Assembly (NCBI GenBank): GCA_021775755.1
Contig: JAJFHE010000039.1
Span: forward strand, 1 to 64,000
DNA from: Hyphomicrobiales bacterium
Lineage (GTDB): Bacteria > Pseudomonadota > Alphaproteobacteria > Rhizobiales > JAJFHB01
DNA length: 64,000 bases
Direction: 5' to 3'
Shown: one piece after another, positions 35,594-45,119 of the stretch
How positions within the stretch are numbered: position 1 is the stretch's first letter
Layout: the number at the start of each line of letters is the position of its first letter
Translations under genes and position numbers: made by a program
Notes under the pieces: generated by a model
What the model saw: the letters and a program-made list of their open reading frames with translations, nothing else
Databases searched by the model: none
Told to the model about the DNA's origin: nothing

Positions 35594-37150
35594 TCAGCTG
35601 TTGTCGCTTTTGGCGGCCAGCACGAACCGCTGGATTTTGCCGGTGGCGGTTTTCGGCAGGTCGTCGAGGGGTTCGATCCAGCGTGGATATTTCCACGGGC
35701 CGACCTGTTCCTTGACGTGCCCTTTCAGTTCTTCATAAAGCGCGTCGTCATAGTTCACGCCGCTGTTGAACACCACATAGGCTTTGGGTTTGAGCAGTTC
35801 CTCGTCATCGGCCTGCGGCACGACCGCGGCTTCCTGAACGGTGTCGTGGGTCATCAGGGCCGCTTCCACTTCAAAGGGCGAAACCCAGATGCCGGATACC
35901 TTAAACATATCGTCGGAGCGGCCGCAGTAGTGAAAATAGCCGTCTTCATCCTGGTAGTATTTGTCGCCGGTCCAGGTCCAGCGGCCGGCAAATGACCGGC
36001 GGCTCTTCTCCCGCTGGTTCCAGTAGCCATCGCCGGCCGAGCCGCCATCGACAACAAGCTCGCCAATCTCTCCCTGCGGCACGGCGGCGCCGTCCTCATC
36101 GACGATGCGCATTTTGTAGCCGGGTACAGCCAGGCCGGTCGTGTTGTGCTTTACCTTACCTTCCTGGTTTGAGAGGAAGATGTGCAGAAGTTCCGTTGAG
36201 CCGATGCCATCGAGAATCTCAAGCCCGAAACGCTCGCGCCAGCGCCGCGCGATGTCTTCCGGCAGCGCTTCGCCGGCGGAGACGCAACGGCGCAGCCTGT
36301 TCGAGCCGTTCTCCGGTGTGCAGGCATCGTCGGCCAGCATCGCGCCATAAAGCGTCGGCACGCCGAAATAGATCGTCGGGTTGTGTTTCGACAGGCGCTG
36401 CATAACGCTCGCCGGTGTCGGCCGCTCGGCCATGAGAATCGCGGTTGCGCCGACGGAGAAAGGAAACGACATGCCGTTGCCTAGGCCGTAAGCGAAGAAC
36501 AGCTTGGCGGCGGAGAAGGCAACGTCGTCTTCGCGGATTTCCAACACGTCGCGGCCGTAGGTTCTGGCGGTAAACATCGGGCTGGACTGGCGGTGCATGA
36601 CGCCCTTGGGCATGCCGGTCGAGCCCGACGAATAAAGCCAAAAGGCAACCTCGTCGACGCATGTGTCGACTGCGTCGAAACTGTCGGAGGCGGTGGCGCA
36701 CAGTTCGTCGAATGCCTTGTGCGATCCGGCATCGCCGCCGCTGACGATCACATGTTCCAGATAATCCAGGTCGGACAGGACCGGTTCAACGACCGGCAAC
36801 AGGGCGGCGGAGACCACGAGGACTGGTGCGCGGCAGTCATTCAGGATACCCCGGTATTGTTCGGAAGTGAGCAGAGTATTGAGGGCGACCGGTATGATGC
36901 CGGCTTTGATGGCGCCCCAGAACAGGGCGGGGAAATCCACCGTGTCGAGCATGATCTGCGCGACACGGGTTTCGCGTTCAATACCGAGCGTGCACAGCAT
37001 ATTGGCGGCGCGGTTCATGCGCTGCGCAAGTTCTGCGTATGTGTAGCTGCCGGTATCGTCGATGACCGCGACCTTGTCGGTGCGGCCCTCGCGAATGTTG
37101 CGGTCGATCATGTCGTCCGCCGCATTGTAGATTCTCGTGTCCTCCGCCAT
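35594..37150 (-). CDS. Benzoate-CoA ligase family protein
   Basis: 518 aa AMP-forming acyl-CoA synthetase. ATP-binding YSSGSTGMPKGVMHRQ, GSTELLHIFLS, YKMRIVDEDG, and the adenylation Lys near the end in PKTATGKIQRF. The HKDTGD-like WTGDKYYQDEDGYFHYCGRSDD is the benzoate-CoA ligase version. I chose ATG 37150 because GGAGG lies 10 bases upstream of it; ATG 37159 is too close to the site. First gene of the leftward operon with a hydrolase and a thioesterase. Substrate could be benzoate, hydroxybenzoate or another aryl acid. Confidence 0.85.
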   Translation of the reverse strand: MAEDTRIYNAADDMIDRNIREGRTDKVAVIDDTGSYTYAELAQRMNRAANMLCTLGIERETRVAQIMLDTVDFPALFWGAIKAGIIPVALNTLLTSEQYRGILNDCRAPVLVVSAALLPVVEPVLSDLDYLEHVIVSGGDAGSHKAFDELCATASDSFDAVDTCVDEVAFWLYSSGSTGMPKGVMHRQSSPMFTARTYGRDVLEIREDDVAFSAAKLFFAYGLGNGMSFPFSVGATAILMAERPTPASVMQRLSKHNPTIYFGVPTLYGAMLADDACTPENGSNRLRRCVSAGEALPEDIARRWRERFGLEILDGIGSTELLHIFLSNQEGKVKHNTTGLAVPGYKMRIVDEDGAAVPQGEIGELVVDGGSAGDGYWNQREKSRRSFAGRWTWTGDKYYQDEDGYFHYCGRSDDMFKVSGIWVSPFEVEAALMTHDTVQEAAVVPQADDEELLKPKAYVVFNSGVNYDDALYEELKGHVKEQVGPWKYPRWIEPLDDLPKTATGKIQRFVLAAKSDNS

Positions 37151-37492
37151 TGCACTCATCCCTCCCAGATCGTCGCTGCTACGGGTGCCCGGCAGCGTGT
37201 GCGATGTTAAAGCATTATCTAAGGCCTGATGCTTTCAGGCAATGCGTTACCCCGACCTCGTTCGGTCGTGCCGATTTCCTAACTCACGGGACGCGGGTTA
37301 AGCTGTTTGGCCGGCCCGGAATTTCGTTGTCCATGAATGGTTTACCGCGTTTTGGCGAAGTTCAGAATCTGATTCATGAATTTTAGAGAAGCGGAACTAT
37401 GTTTCGTCGCCTATAAGGGGCGAGTGCGTGGCAGGCAACCGGAATTTCATTTGAACTTAAACCAATTAATGAGCGCCGTGTGGTGCGCTATT
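37151..37492. other. 342-bp intergenic region, AT-rich
   Basis: Separates the end of mtnA from the start of the ligase operon, both leftward. No coding potential seen. Contains a short stem CGACC/GGTCG near 37252-37267 and an imperfect stem CCTGA/TCAGG near 37218-37232, neither with a T run. It should hold the ligase promoter. Confidence 0.6.
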
Positions 37493-38590
37493 CTAGTCTG
37501 ACGTACGCTCGGGAAAGAGTGCGCTCAGGCCTTCCGCACTCGCCGGGCATATGCCGCGCTCGGTGATCAGGCCCGAGACCAGCCGCGCCGGGGTGACGTC
37601 GAATGCGTAGTTCGCCGCAGGGCTTCCCGGTGCGGAGATGTCCACTTCGACGACCGTTCCGTCGCCCGTGCGCCCGGACATGCGGGTGATTTCGGATGCA
37701 CTGCGTTCTTCGATCGGAATGCCGCGCACGCCGTCGGATACGGTCCAGTCGATTGTTGAAGAGGGCAGAGCGACATAGAACGGGACGCCATTGTCATACG
37801 CGGCGAGTGCCTTCAGATAGGTCCCGATCTTGTTCGCGACATCGCCATTGGCGGCGGTGCGGTCGGTGCCGACAATGCACATGTCGACTTGCCCGTGCTG
37901 CATGAGGTGGCCGCCGGCGTTGTCGACAATGATGGTGTGCGGCACGCCGTGCTGACCAAGTTCCCAGGCAGTGAGTGCGGCTCCCTGATTGCGTGGCCGG
38001 GTCTCATCGACCCAGACATGAACATCGATCCCGGCATCGTGCGCCTGATAAATCGGCGACAATGCGGTGCCCCAGTCGACGGTTGCCAGCCAGCCCGCGT
38101 TGCAGTGGGTGAGCACATTGACGGTTGCACCTTCCTTGCCGCCGGCGCACTCCGCGATCAGCGTATGACCGAGAGCGCCGATACGGTAGTTGGTGTCTAC
38201 GTCCGCATCGCAGATTTCCGCTGCCCGCGCGTAGACTGCCTCACGCCGCGCGTCGCGCGGCCGGTTGCGTATAACGGCGGTCATCTCATCGAGCGCCCAG
38301 AGGAGGTTGATTGCGGTGGGCCGTGTGCGCGCAAGACGCGCGCACGCCGCATCCAAAGCCTCGTCGGAGGGATCCTCGTTCATCGCCAGGCAGATACCGT
38401 AGGCGGCGGTTGCTCCGATCAGCGGTGCGCCGCGCACCTGCATCACTTCAATGGCAAGTGCGGCGTCTTCAAGGGATGTGAGGGCCGCGATTTCGAAGCT
38501 GTGCGGCAGTCTGGTCTGGTCGATGATCGAAACCGACCAGCCGTCGTCATTGAGCCAGATGGTGCGACGGGGCTCGCCGGCAACTTTCAT
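37493..38590 (-). CDS. mtnA: S-methyl-5-thioribose-1-phosphate isomerase
   Basis: 365 aa. Converts MTR-1-P to MTRu-1-P in methylthioadenosine salvage. [14 protein letters not shown], catalytic Cys in [20 protein letters not shown] and catalytic Asp in [21 protein letters not shown] are all present; it belongs to the eIF2B-related fold. Its ATG shares a base with the apt stop. With mtnP upstream in the same run of genes it continues the pathway; the later enzymes (MtnB/W or the methylthio-isoprenoid shunt) are not in the window. Confidence 0.95.
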   Translation of the reverse strand: MKVAGEPRRTIWLNDDGWSVSIIDQTRLPHSFEIAALTSLEDAALAIEVMQVRGAPLIGATAAYGICLAMNEDPSDEALDAACARLARTRPTAINLLWALDEMTAVIRNRPRDARREAVYARAAEICDADVDTNYRIGALGHTLIAECAGGKEGATVNVLTHCNAGWLATVDWGTALSPIYQAHDAGIDVHVWVDETRPRNQGAALTAWELGQHGVPHTIIVDNAGGHLMQHGQVDMCIVGTDRTAANGDVANKIGTYLKALAAYDNGVPFYVALPSSTIDWTVSDGVRGIPIEERSASEITRMSGRTGDGTVVEVDISAPGSPAANYAFDVTPARLVSGLITERGICPASAEGLSALFPERTSD

Positions 38591-39135
38591 CAGTCGCCCT
38601 CAAACTCGACCAGTGTGTGGACGCGAACGCCCCGGTCTTTCAGCTTGCGCGAACCGCCAAGATCGGGCAGGTCGACGACGAATGCGGCGGCGACCATTTC
38701 GCCGCCGGACTCCCTGATCAGATCGATCGCCGCGTCGGCCGTGCCGCCGGTGGCGATCAGGTCGTCGATGAGAAGAACCTTGTCGCCCTTCGAGATGGCG
38801 TCGGCGTGGATTTCTATGGTGTCGACACCATACTCAAGGCTGTACTCCTTGCCGATGGTGCGCCACGGCAGTTTACCCTTCTTGCGGATCGGTACGAAGC
38901 CAAGCCCCAGTTCATGCGCGACGGCGCCGCCGAGAATAAATCCGCGCGCTTCGATGCCGGCCACATAGTCGATGTCGCCTGACAGGAACGGCCAGATCAG
39001 TTCGTCGACAGAGGCGCGCAGGCCCTTGCGGTCGGCGATAAGCGTTGTGATGTCGCGAAATACGATGCCGGGCTTTGGATAATCCGGGATGGCGCGGATC
39101 ATTGTCTTCAGATCCGTCAGATTACGTTTTTCCAT
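38590..39135 (-). CDS. apt: Adenine phosphoribosyltransferase
   Basis: 181 aa. Converts adenine and PRPP to AMP; adenine is the base released by MtnP. PRPP motif [35 protein letters not shown] and [17 protein letters not shown] match the family throughout. Full length. TGATG overlap with mtnA. Confidence 0.96.
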   Translation of the reverse strand: MEKRNLTDLKTMIRAIPDYPKPGIVFRDITTLIADRKGLRASVDELIWPFLSGDIDYVAGIEARGFILGGAVAHELGLGFVPIRKKGKLPWRTIGKEYSLEYGVDTIEIHADAISKGDKVLLIDDLIATGGTADAAIDLIRESGGEMVAAAFVVDLPDLGGSRKLKDRGVRVHTLVEFEGD

Positions 39136-39270
39136 AACGCCCCTCCGCTTCGTACCGTGGCACTTTATTTGTCCTCGCGGCGTTCAATAGCAGCTTTTCC
39201 CGCGGGGGCGGAGCGCGCCTTTGGTCACACGGTCCGAACAACTGCGCATACTCAATTCGCTGTGCATGGA

Positions 39271-39300
39271 AAACCCCGGCGCGGGACGCCGGGGCTTTGT
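39271..39300 (-). terminator. Bidirectional-looking intrinsic terminator
   Basis: Perfect 8-bp stem CCCCGGCG/CGCCGGGG (39274-39281 with 39287-39294), 5-nt loop, with TTTT after the stem on the minus strand and CTTTGTTTT on the plus strand. It probably ends transcripts from the BMP-type gene at 39329. Confidence 0.8.
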
Positions 39301-39328
39301 TTTGAGATGCGTCAGGTCCTGCCGGACA

Positions 39329-40417
39329 TCAGTCAGGCAGCTCGCCTTCCACCCCTTCGACATACCAGTTCATGCCGAGGAGGTCGCCATCGCCCAAGGC
39401 GGCACCCGCGGCAACGGCTTCCTCACCGTTCTGCCGGCTGATCGGGCCTGCGAACGGCACGATTGATCCATCCGCAATGCCGGCCGCGGTTGCCTCGGCA
39501 TCGGCAATGATTTCGGCCGACAGGGCATCCTCGTTATAGGGCGCCAGTTCCACCATGCCGGAGGCGATGCCGCCCCATGTGTCGCCGGAGGTCCAGCGGT
39601 TTTCCATGACGGCGCGCACGCGCTCGACGTAATAGCCGTCCCAGTTGTCGACGATGGAGGTGAGCTGGGTATCAGGCGCGAATGCCCGCATGTCGGACGC
39701 CTGTCCAAAACCGAGTACGCCGGCCCCTCTGGCAGCCTGCAGCGGCGCCGTGGAGTCGGTGTGCTGAACGATTATGTCCGCGCCCTGGTCGATCAGCGCC
39801 TTTGCGGCTTCGGATTCCTTGCCCGGGTCGTACCAGGAACTCACCCACACGACCTTGACCACCGCGTCGGGATTGACCTCGCGCAATGCCAGGGTAAAGG
39901 CGTTGATGCCACGCACGACTTCGGGGATCGGGAACGAGCCGATATAGCCGATGACGTTGGACTGGGTTACCTGTCCGGCAATACGGCCGATGACGTAGCG
40001 TCCTTCATAGAAGCGCGCAGCGTAGGTCGAGACATTGTCGTCGCGCTTATAGCCCGTGGCATGTTCGAACCTGACATTGGGAAACTGGCGGGCGACCTTG
40101 ACGGTCGGGTTCATGTAGCCGAATGACGTTGTGAAGATGATATCGGCGCCGCCGGCAGCGAGTTCGCGAATGACGCGTTCCGCGTCGGCGCCTTCGCTGA
40201 CACTTTCAACGTACCTGGTGACAACACGGTCGCCGAATTCCGCTTCGACAGCCTGGCGGCCGATGTCATGCCGGTAGGTCCAGCCGTGGTCGCCGACGGG
40301 GCCGACATAAACGAAGCCGACCGTGACAGGATCGTCAGCCCGGGCGCCCTGCAGCGAAAGACCCAGTGTTAAAACCGCCGCCATCATCATGGCGACGAGC
40401 ACACGTCTAGCAATCAT
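39329..40417 (-). CDS. BMP-family substrate-binding lipoprotein-like protein
   Basis: 362 aa periplasmic binding protein of the BMP/PnrA family, which binds nucleosides or related compounds for ABC import. Signal peptide residues 1-27 ending SLQGARA; no lipobox Cys. GFVYVGPVGDHGWTYRHDIG, IIFTTSFGYMNPTVKVA and NVIGYIGSFPIPEVVRGINAF are typical. No permease or ATPase genes lie beside it; it stands near the adenine and MTA salvage genes, consistent with purine uptake. Confidence 0.88.
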   Translation of the reverse strand: MIARRVLVAMMMAAVLTLGLSLQGARADDPVTVGFVYVGPVGDHGWTYRHDIGRQAVEAEFGDRVVTRYVESVSEGADAERVIRELAAGGADIIFTTSFGYMNPTVKVARQFPNVRFEHATGYKRDDNVSTYAARFYEGRYVIGRIAGQVTQSNVIGYIGSFPIPEVVRGINAFTLALREVNPDAVVKVVWVSSWYDPGKESEAAKALIDQGADIIVQHTDSTAPLQAARGAGVLGFGQASDMRAFAPDTQLTSIVDNWDGYYVERVRAVMENRWTSGDTWGGIASGMVELAPYNEDALSAEIIADAEATAAGIADGSIVPFAGPISRQNGEEAVAAGAALGDGDLLGMNWYVEGVEGELPD

Positions 40418-40543
40418 GTTTCATACTCCCCTTAAATATTCTTTTTTTGGCATTCCTTGCCGATATCTCGGCGCTGGTGTGAGTATCGCACGCCGTGGTG
40501 GCAATTCAAGGAGATTGGACGGGTGTGTGTGGATGACGGGCCG

Positions 40544-41335
40544 TTAGGTGGCGGCCTTCACGCCCCGGACATATCCCGGACGCATTTCGCCGCCATCGAG
40601 GACGATGATCAGGGCGCGCCAGTCTTCCAGGAAGTGCTCATAGGTTTCGGCACCAAGGGTCTCAATCATGGCTTCCTTCAGGGAGCCTTCCAACTGAACG
40701 CACTCCTCGCGAGCGCGCTTTTGGTACCAGCCACCGTCGCTCTCACAGGTAACATTGGAAAATCCAGCCTGCTCAAGCAGCGTGGCGTAGGTTTCGACGG
40801 TCTCCATGGAGAAGGTCAAGCCCTCAAGCTCGATCCAACGATGCATGTCGTCGCTATAGGGATCGGGACCGCACATCCAGTCGTAGATTGCAACGGTGCC
40901 GCCCGGCTTGAGCACGCGTTTAACCTCGGCGAACATCGCCGCCTTGTCGGGATTGTGGATGAAGGCACCGGAACTGTAGACCACGTCGAAGGTTTCATCG
41001 TCGAAAGCGAATGGGCCCATTTCGGCGTGACGGTATTCGATACGGCCGGCAAGTCCGGCGTCTTCAGCATATCGCCGTGCGCGTTCGAGAAGGGGGGCTT
41101 CAAGATCGACGCCGATGACACGGGCGTTGAATTGGCCGGCGAGCACCAGATCGCCACCACCGATGCCGCAGCCGATGTCGTGTACAAGCTTGTCACTGAG
41201 ATCAAGTCCGCGCACGATGCGCCGCACGTTCTCGGCACCGCCTGGCGCCATGAAGCCTTTGCCCCAGATGAGCTCCAGCATGGCCACCATGTCATCGTCA
41301 TACTCGTTGACGTGAGGTTCGTTGTTCTGTGTCAT
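40544..41335 (-). CDS. Class I SAM-dependent methyltransferase
   Basis: 263 aa. SAM-binding DIGCGIGGGDLVLAGQF, acidic GVDLEAPLLERARRYA, and YSSGAFIHNPDKAAMFAEVKRVLKPGGTVAIYDW. The closest families by pattern are phosphoethanolamine and sarcosine/dimethylglycine N-methyltransferases. Substrate unproven. The ICL-like paralogue is upstream in the same leftward run. Confidence 0.8.
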   Translation of the reverse strand: MTQNNEPHVNEYDDDMVAMLELIWGKGFMAPGGAENVRRIVRGLDLSDKLVHDIGCGIGGGDLVLAGQFNARVIGVDLEAPLLERARRYAEDAGLAGRIEYRHAEMGPFAFDDETFDVVYSSGAFIHNPDKAAMFAEVKRVLKPGGTVAIYDWMCGPDPYSDDMHRWIELEGLTFSMETVETYATLLEQAGFSNVTCESDGGWYQKRAREECVQLEGSLKEAMIETLGAETYEHFLEDWRALIIVLDGGEMRPGYVRGVKAAT

Positions 41336-41408
41336 GGCTCCGGATTCCCCAGCGGTCGATGTCGCGGAGCATTGAGCACCAGTATGCTGGTCGGTTCAAT
41401 AGGTGCGC

Positions 41409-42227
41409 TTATTTCAGGAGCTTCTGAATCTCACCGAAACCTGCAGCTTCGCGGTTAAAGGTGAAGGTGCCGTGATCTGCGACCTCGCGGGCGGCGCGCA
41501 GGAATCCGCCAAGTGCCGCATTTGAAAAAGCACTGCCGAGGCTGATGCGTTTGATACCGATGGCGTTCAGGTCTTCGGCGGTGATGTCAGAGCTTTCCTC
41601 GCCCAGGATCACATTGACCGGATTGGAAATCGCTGCGGCCACCGCGCCGATTTCCTCCATGTTCCTCAATCCGGGCGCATAGAGCACATCCGCCCCTGCC
41701 GCCTCAAAAGCTTCCAGCCGGCGAAGAGTGTCGTCGAGATCAGGCCGACCCCACAGGAAATTCTCGCTGCGCGCCGTGAGCGTGAAAGCAAAGGGCAGGG
41801 CTCGTGCTGCCGCAACAGCTGCCTCGACACGGCGCACGGCATCGTCGAAGGGGTAAATCGGGTCTTTCGGATTGCCGGTCGAATCCTCGATGGAACAGCC
41901 GACAAGGCCCGCCTCGGCTGCAAGGCGGATGGTCTCCGCAACCGTTTCAGGGTCATCGCCGTAACCGTTCTCAAGATCCGCGCTGACGGGCAGTGGCGTG
42001 GCATCGACGATCTCGCGTGCATGGGCAAGGGCCTGATCGCGCGAGGTCTGGCCGTCGCGGAGGCCGATGGCGTGAGCAAAGCCAGCGCTCGTTGTCGCGA
42101 GTGCCTCATAGCCCAGCGCTTCAAGGATGCGGGTCGTGCCGACGTTCCAGGGGTTCGGCATGATGAATATCCCGTCGCGCTGGTGCAGCGCCTGAAAGGC
42201 TTGTGCTTTTTCGCTTTGAGTTGGCAT
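41409..42227 (-). CDS. Isocitrate lyase/PEP mutase family protein, copy 1
   Basis: 272 aa TIM-barrel enzyme of the oxaloacetate decarboxylase/PEP mutase subgroup. GIFIMPNPWNVGTTRILEALGYEALATTSAG, DLENGYGDDPETVAETI and the catalytic-loop segment VGCSIEDSTGNP. The loop has Cys-Ser-Ile-Glu rather than the KKCGH of isocitrate lyase, so isocitrate is not the substrate. Start ATG 42227 is chosen. About 55% similar by eye to the next gene, from which it is separated by 78 bp. Confidence 0.85.
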   Translation of the reverse strand: MPTQSEKAQAFQALHQRDGIFIMPNPWNVGTTRILEALGYEALATTSAGFAHAIGLRDGQTSRDQALAHAREIVDATPLPVSADLENGYGDDPETVAETIRLAAEAGLVGCSIEDSTGNPKDPIYPFDDAVRRVEAAVAAARALPFAFTLTARSENFLWGRPDLDDTLRRLEAFEAAGADVLYAPGLRNMEEIGAVAAAISNPVNVILGEESSDITAEDLNAIGIKRISLGSAFSNAALGGFLRAAREVADHGTFTFNREAAGFGEIQKLLK

Positions 42228-42305
42228 TTCCAGAGCTTCCTTCGTGAGCGCCGATTGCATGCGCCGGGATCGCAGTTTGCCACAGGTGGCGGGTCACGCC
42301 CGAAC

Positions 42306-43133
42306 TTAAGAGTTTTCTGGCAGCAGATTTTCTATGTCAGAGAACGAGGCGGCGTCCTCTGCAAAATCGAACGTGCCGCTCTTTGCCATCTCTTGCGCGG
42401 CGCGCAGAAACGCTCCATAAGCCGCCCGCGAGAGAGCACTTCCCACGCTGATACGTCTGACGCCGATGTCTCCGAGTTCAGCCGCGCTCAACTGTACGCC
42501 CTGCAGACCCATTACGACATTCACCGGCCGGGTCAGCGCGTCGACAACCGCCTTCACTTCCTCGCGCGTTTTGAGCCCCGGCGCGTAAAGCACGCCCGCG
42601 CCCGCATCTTCAAAGGCCCTGAGGCGCCGTATCGTATCCTCAAGGTCGGGGCGGCCGAAGAGGTAGTTTTCTGCCCGGGCGGTCAGCATGAACGGCGCGG
42701 GCAGGGAACGGGCGGCCGCGGCGGCGGCTTCGATCCGTCTCACGGCCTCTTCGAAGCCGTAGATCGGCGCATCCGGATTGCCCGTGGCATCTTCAATAGA
42801 ACAACCGGAAAGGCCCGCCTCGGCCGCCAACCTGACGGTTTCCGCCACGGTTTCGGGGTCGTGCCCATAGCCGTTTTCAAGATCGGCGCTGACAGGCAGT
42901 TCCGTTGCCTCGACAATGTCGCGGGCATGGGCGAGCGCCTGTTCGCGGGTAATGCCGCCTTCACGGCGGCCACACGAATGCGAAAACCCGGCACTCGTTG
43001 TGGCAAGCGCTTCGAAGCCGAACGTTGCGAGCATGCGGGCGCTGCCGACGTCCCACGGGTTGGGTATGATGAACACCTGTTCGCGTTCATGGAGGGCGCA
43101 GAAGGCGTTGGCGCGGTCGATTTCGTTCGGCAT
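42306..43133 (-). CDS. Isocitrate lyase/PEP mutase family protein, copy 2
   Basis: 275 aa paralogue of the preceding entry with the same motifs: VFIIPNPWDVGSARMLATFGFEALATTSAG, DLENGYGHDPETVAETV and GCSIEDATGNPDAPIYGF. The tandem arrangement indicates a local duplication followed by divergence. No other phosphonate genes are nearby, so a role in phosphonate metabolism is not supported. Confidence 0.85.
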   Translation of the reverse strand: MPNEIDRANAFCALHEREQVFIIPNPWDVGSARMLATFGFEALATTSAGFSHSCGRREGGITREQALAHARDIVEATELPVSADLENGYGHDPETVAETVRLAAEAGLSGCSIEDATGNPDAPIYGFEEAVRRIEAAAAAARSLPAPFMLTARAENYLFGRPDLEDTIRRLRAFEDAGAGVLYAPGLKTREEVKAVVDALTRPVNVVMGLQGVQLSAAELGDIGVRRISVGSALSRAAYGAFLRAAQEMAKSGTFDFAEDAASFSDIENLLPENS

Positions 43134-43211
43134 GGCGGGTGGATCCCTGGTCGATGTCGGGTGTGGGGTCGCCGATCATCCGATCGGACGGTCTGTTGTT
43201 ATAAACGTCCT

Positions 43212-43232
43212 TCCTGACAACAAATGTCAGGA
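43212..43232. promoter_or_regulatory. 8-bp perfect inverted repeat, operator or terminator
   Basis: TCCTGACA (43212-43219), 5-base spacer, TGTCAGGA (43225-43232), in the 102 bp between the transporter stop and the copy 2 start. No T run follows on either strand, so a regulator site for the downstream gene is as likely as a terminator. Confidence 0.4.
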
Positions 43233-43235
43233 GCT

Positions 43236-44117
43236 TCAATCGTCAGGTAGCATGGGCGTGGTCTGGGCAAAGCGTTGCGCGGCGGCGACCGCACCGATCA
43301 CGAGTGCTGCACCGATGATCTGCAGCGGCTCAAGGGTTTCCCCGAGAACCACAAAGGCAAGGACCAGCGTGAATACCGGCTCCAGATTCATGAGCATAGC
43401 CGTTGGGGCGGCACCGATGAAGCGAACGCCGGTAAACATGCCGAGCATGGCGCCGTTGAATGTGAGGACGGCACCGAGCATAGCGAGAGCCGCGAGGAAT
43501 GGTGTCACGGCGATTGCAAAAGTGCCGAACAGGAGAGCCGAAATGGTCGCAAGAACGACCCCTGAGAGCGACATGTAAAACGTCATGACGGTCGGCTCAA
43601 TGCCGTGCAGGGTCCGTCCTGTCCACACGAACGCGGTGGAGACGCAAAGTGACGCCAGCCCGGCGAAGGCAACGCCGCGGAAATCGATGATCGATGCATC
43701 GACACCCATGGCGAGTCCGAGGCCAGCGAATGCGCACAGCATGCACAAGACGCGCAAAGCTTTGGGCGGCTTGCGGTCAAGAATGCTTTCGATAATGAGC
43801 GTCACGAATGGAAACGTGAAGAGGATCAGGACGCCGAGGCCGACCGGCAGGAAGGCGAAGGAGGCGATCAGGCTGCCATGGCCGGCACAATAGAACAGAC
43901 CCGCGCCAAAGCAGATCGCACGATCGCGGGCAGGCAGGCGCAAAGAGTGGTTCTGCAGAGTAATTATTGCAAAACAGAGGATCGGAAACACCGCGAAACG
44001 GGCGAGCAAGAGCCCAGTGACGCTGGTCCCGGCGGCGTAAACTACCGGCGACATGATGTTTGAAAGACTGATACAGACTGCCGCCGCGAGCACGGCCCCA
44101 AGGCCGACGGCCTTCAT
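43236..44117 (-). CDS. EamA/DMT family transporter
   Basis: 293 aa inner-membrane protein with about ten hydrophobic segments in two EamA repeats, ending with LVLAFVVLGETLEPLQIIGAALVIGA, the hallmark C-terminal block. MKAVG at ATG 44117 is chosen; a TTG at 44138 overlapping the mtnP stop is possible. Substrate unknown; members export amino acids, nucleosides or other metabolites. Confidence 0.88.
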   Translation of the reverse strand: MKAVGLGAVLAAAVCISLSNIMSPVVYAAGTSVTGLLLARFAVFPILCFAIITLQNHSLRLPARDRAICFGAGLFYCAGHGSLIASFAFLPVGLGVLILFTFPFVTLIIESILDRKPPKALRVLCMLCAFAGLGLAMGVDASIIDFRGVAFAGLASLCVSTAFVWTGRTLHGIEPTVMTFYMSLSGVVLATISALLFGTFAIAVTPFLAALAMLGAVLTFNGAMLGMFTGVRFIGAAPTAMLMNLEPVFTLVLAFVVLGETLEPLQIIGAALVIGAVAAAQRFAQTTPMLPDD

Positions 44118-44134
44118 ACTGCGCGGCTGCGCGA

Positions 44135-45004
44135 TCAAAGCACGCGGCCGGCCACCGCGTCGAGTTTTGCAACGAGTTCAGCGTCTCTTGCTTCCGGCGC
44201 GGTGATGAGAGCGTGATCGAGGGCCCGGTCGGTGCCGATCGGGCAGGGTTGATGCTGTTTGGGAAAACTTTGTGCGAGCCTTGTAATCAGGCGCATCGCC
44301 TTTTCGGTGTTTTCGCGCAGCGTGCCGATGATGGCGGAGACTTCCACCTGATCGTGGTCGGGGTGCCAGCAGTCATAGTCGGTAACCATCGCGACCGTCG
44401 CGTAGCACATCTCCGCTTCGCGGGCGAGTTTGGCTTCCGGCATGTTGGTCATGCCGATGACGTCGCAGCCCCAGGCGCGGTAGAGATTGCTCTCAGCCAG
44501 CGATGAGAACTGCGGGCCCTCCATGACCAGATAGGTGCCGCCGCGGTGGCAGGCAATCGCCTCCTGTTCGGCGGAGCGTTCGATATGATCGACAAGGTTG
44601 GGGCTGACCGGGTGGGCCATGGAAACATGGGCGACACAGCCTTTGCCGAAGAAACTCTTGTGACGGGCGAAGGTGCGGTCGATGAACTGGTCGACAAGCA
44701 CGAAGGTGCCAGGGCTCAGTTCGTCGCGGAACGACCCGCAGGCCGAGACGGACACAAGATCGGTAACGCCGACGCGCTTGAGGATATCGATGTTGGCGCG
44801 GTAGTCGATGTCGCTTGGTGCAAAGCGGTGCCCGCGACCGTGACGGGGCAGAAAGACCACCGTGAGCCCGTTGATCTCGCCCATGCGGAGCTCGTCGGAT
44901 GGCTCGCCCCAGGGGCTTTCAACCTTCTCCCAGCGGCTGTTTTCAAGGGCGGGCAGATCGTAAACGCCGCTGCCGCCGACAATTCCAAGAACCGATTTGG
45001 TCAC
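44135..45004 (-). CDS. mtnP: S-methyl-5'-thioadenosine phosphorylase
   Basis: 289 aa. Splits methylthioadenosine into adenine and MTR-1-P, the substrates of Apt and MtnA encoded further on. Phosphate site GIVGGSGVYDLP, LPRHGRGHRFAPSDIDYRANI, VSACGSFRDELSPGTFV, MEGPQFSSLAES and VIGMTNMPEAKLAREAEMCYA. GTG start. It directly follows petABC and its terminator. Confidence 0.94.
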   Translation of the reverse strand: MTKSVLGIVGGSGVYDLPALENSRWEKVESPWGEPSDELRMGEINGLTVVFLPRHGRGHRFAPSDIDYRANIDILKRVGVTDLVSVSACGSFRDELSPGTFVLVDQFIDRTFARHKSFFGKGCVAHVSMAHPVSPNLVDHIERSAEQEAIACHRGGTYLVMEGPQFSSLAESNLYRAWGCDVIGMTNMPEAKLAREAEMCYATVAMVTDYDCWHPDHDQVEVSAIIGTLRENTEKAMRLITRLAQSFPKQHQPCPIGTDRALDHALITAPEARDAELVAKLDAVAGRVL

Positions 45005-45060
45005 CGAACATGCCTTTCGATCGAGCTTGTGCCGTCGCGCCTTTTATCCCGGCTTGCGGA

Positions 45061-45094
45061 CAAAAAGAAAGGGGCCCCGTCGTCGCGGAGCCCC
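45061..45094 (-). terminator. Intrinsic terminator of petABC
   Basis: GGGGCCCC (45071-45078) pairs with GGAGCCCC (45087-45094) with one mismatch, 8-nt loop; on the minus strand TTTCTTTTTG follows. Lies 25 bp after the petC stop. Confidence 0.8.
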
Positions 45095-45119
45095 ATATCC
45101 GTCTGCCATATTGTTCCGG

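Noticed and set aside
39761-41458. Plus-strand frames opposite the BMP and methyltransferase genes
   Set aside because: Both lie antisense to well-supported genes with signal peptide and SAM motifs.
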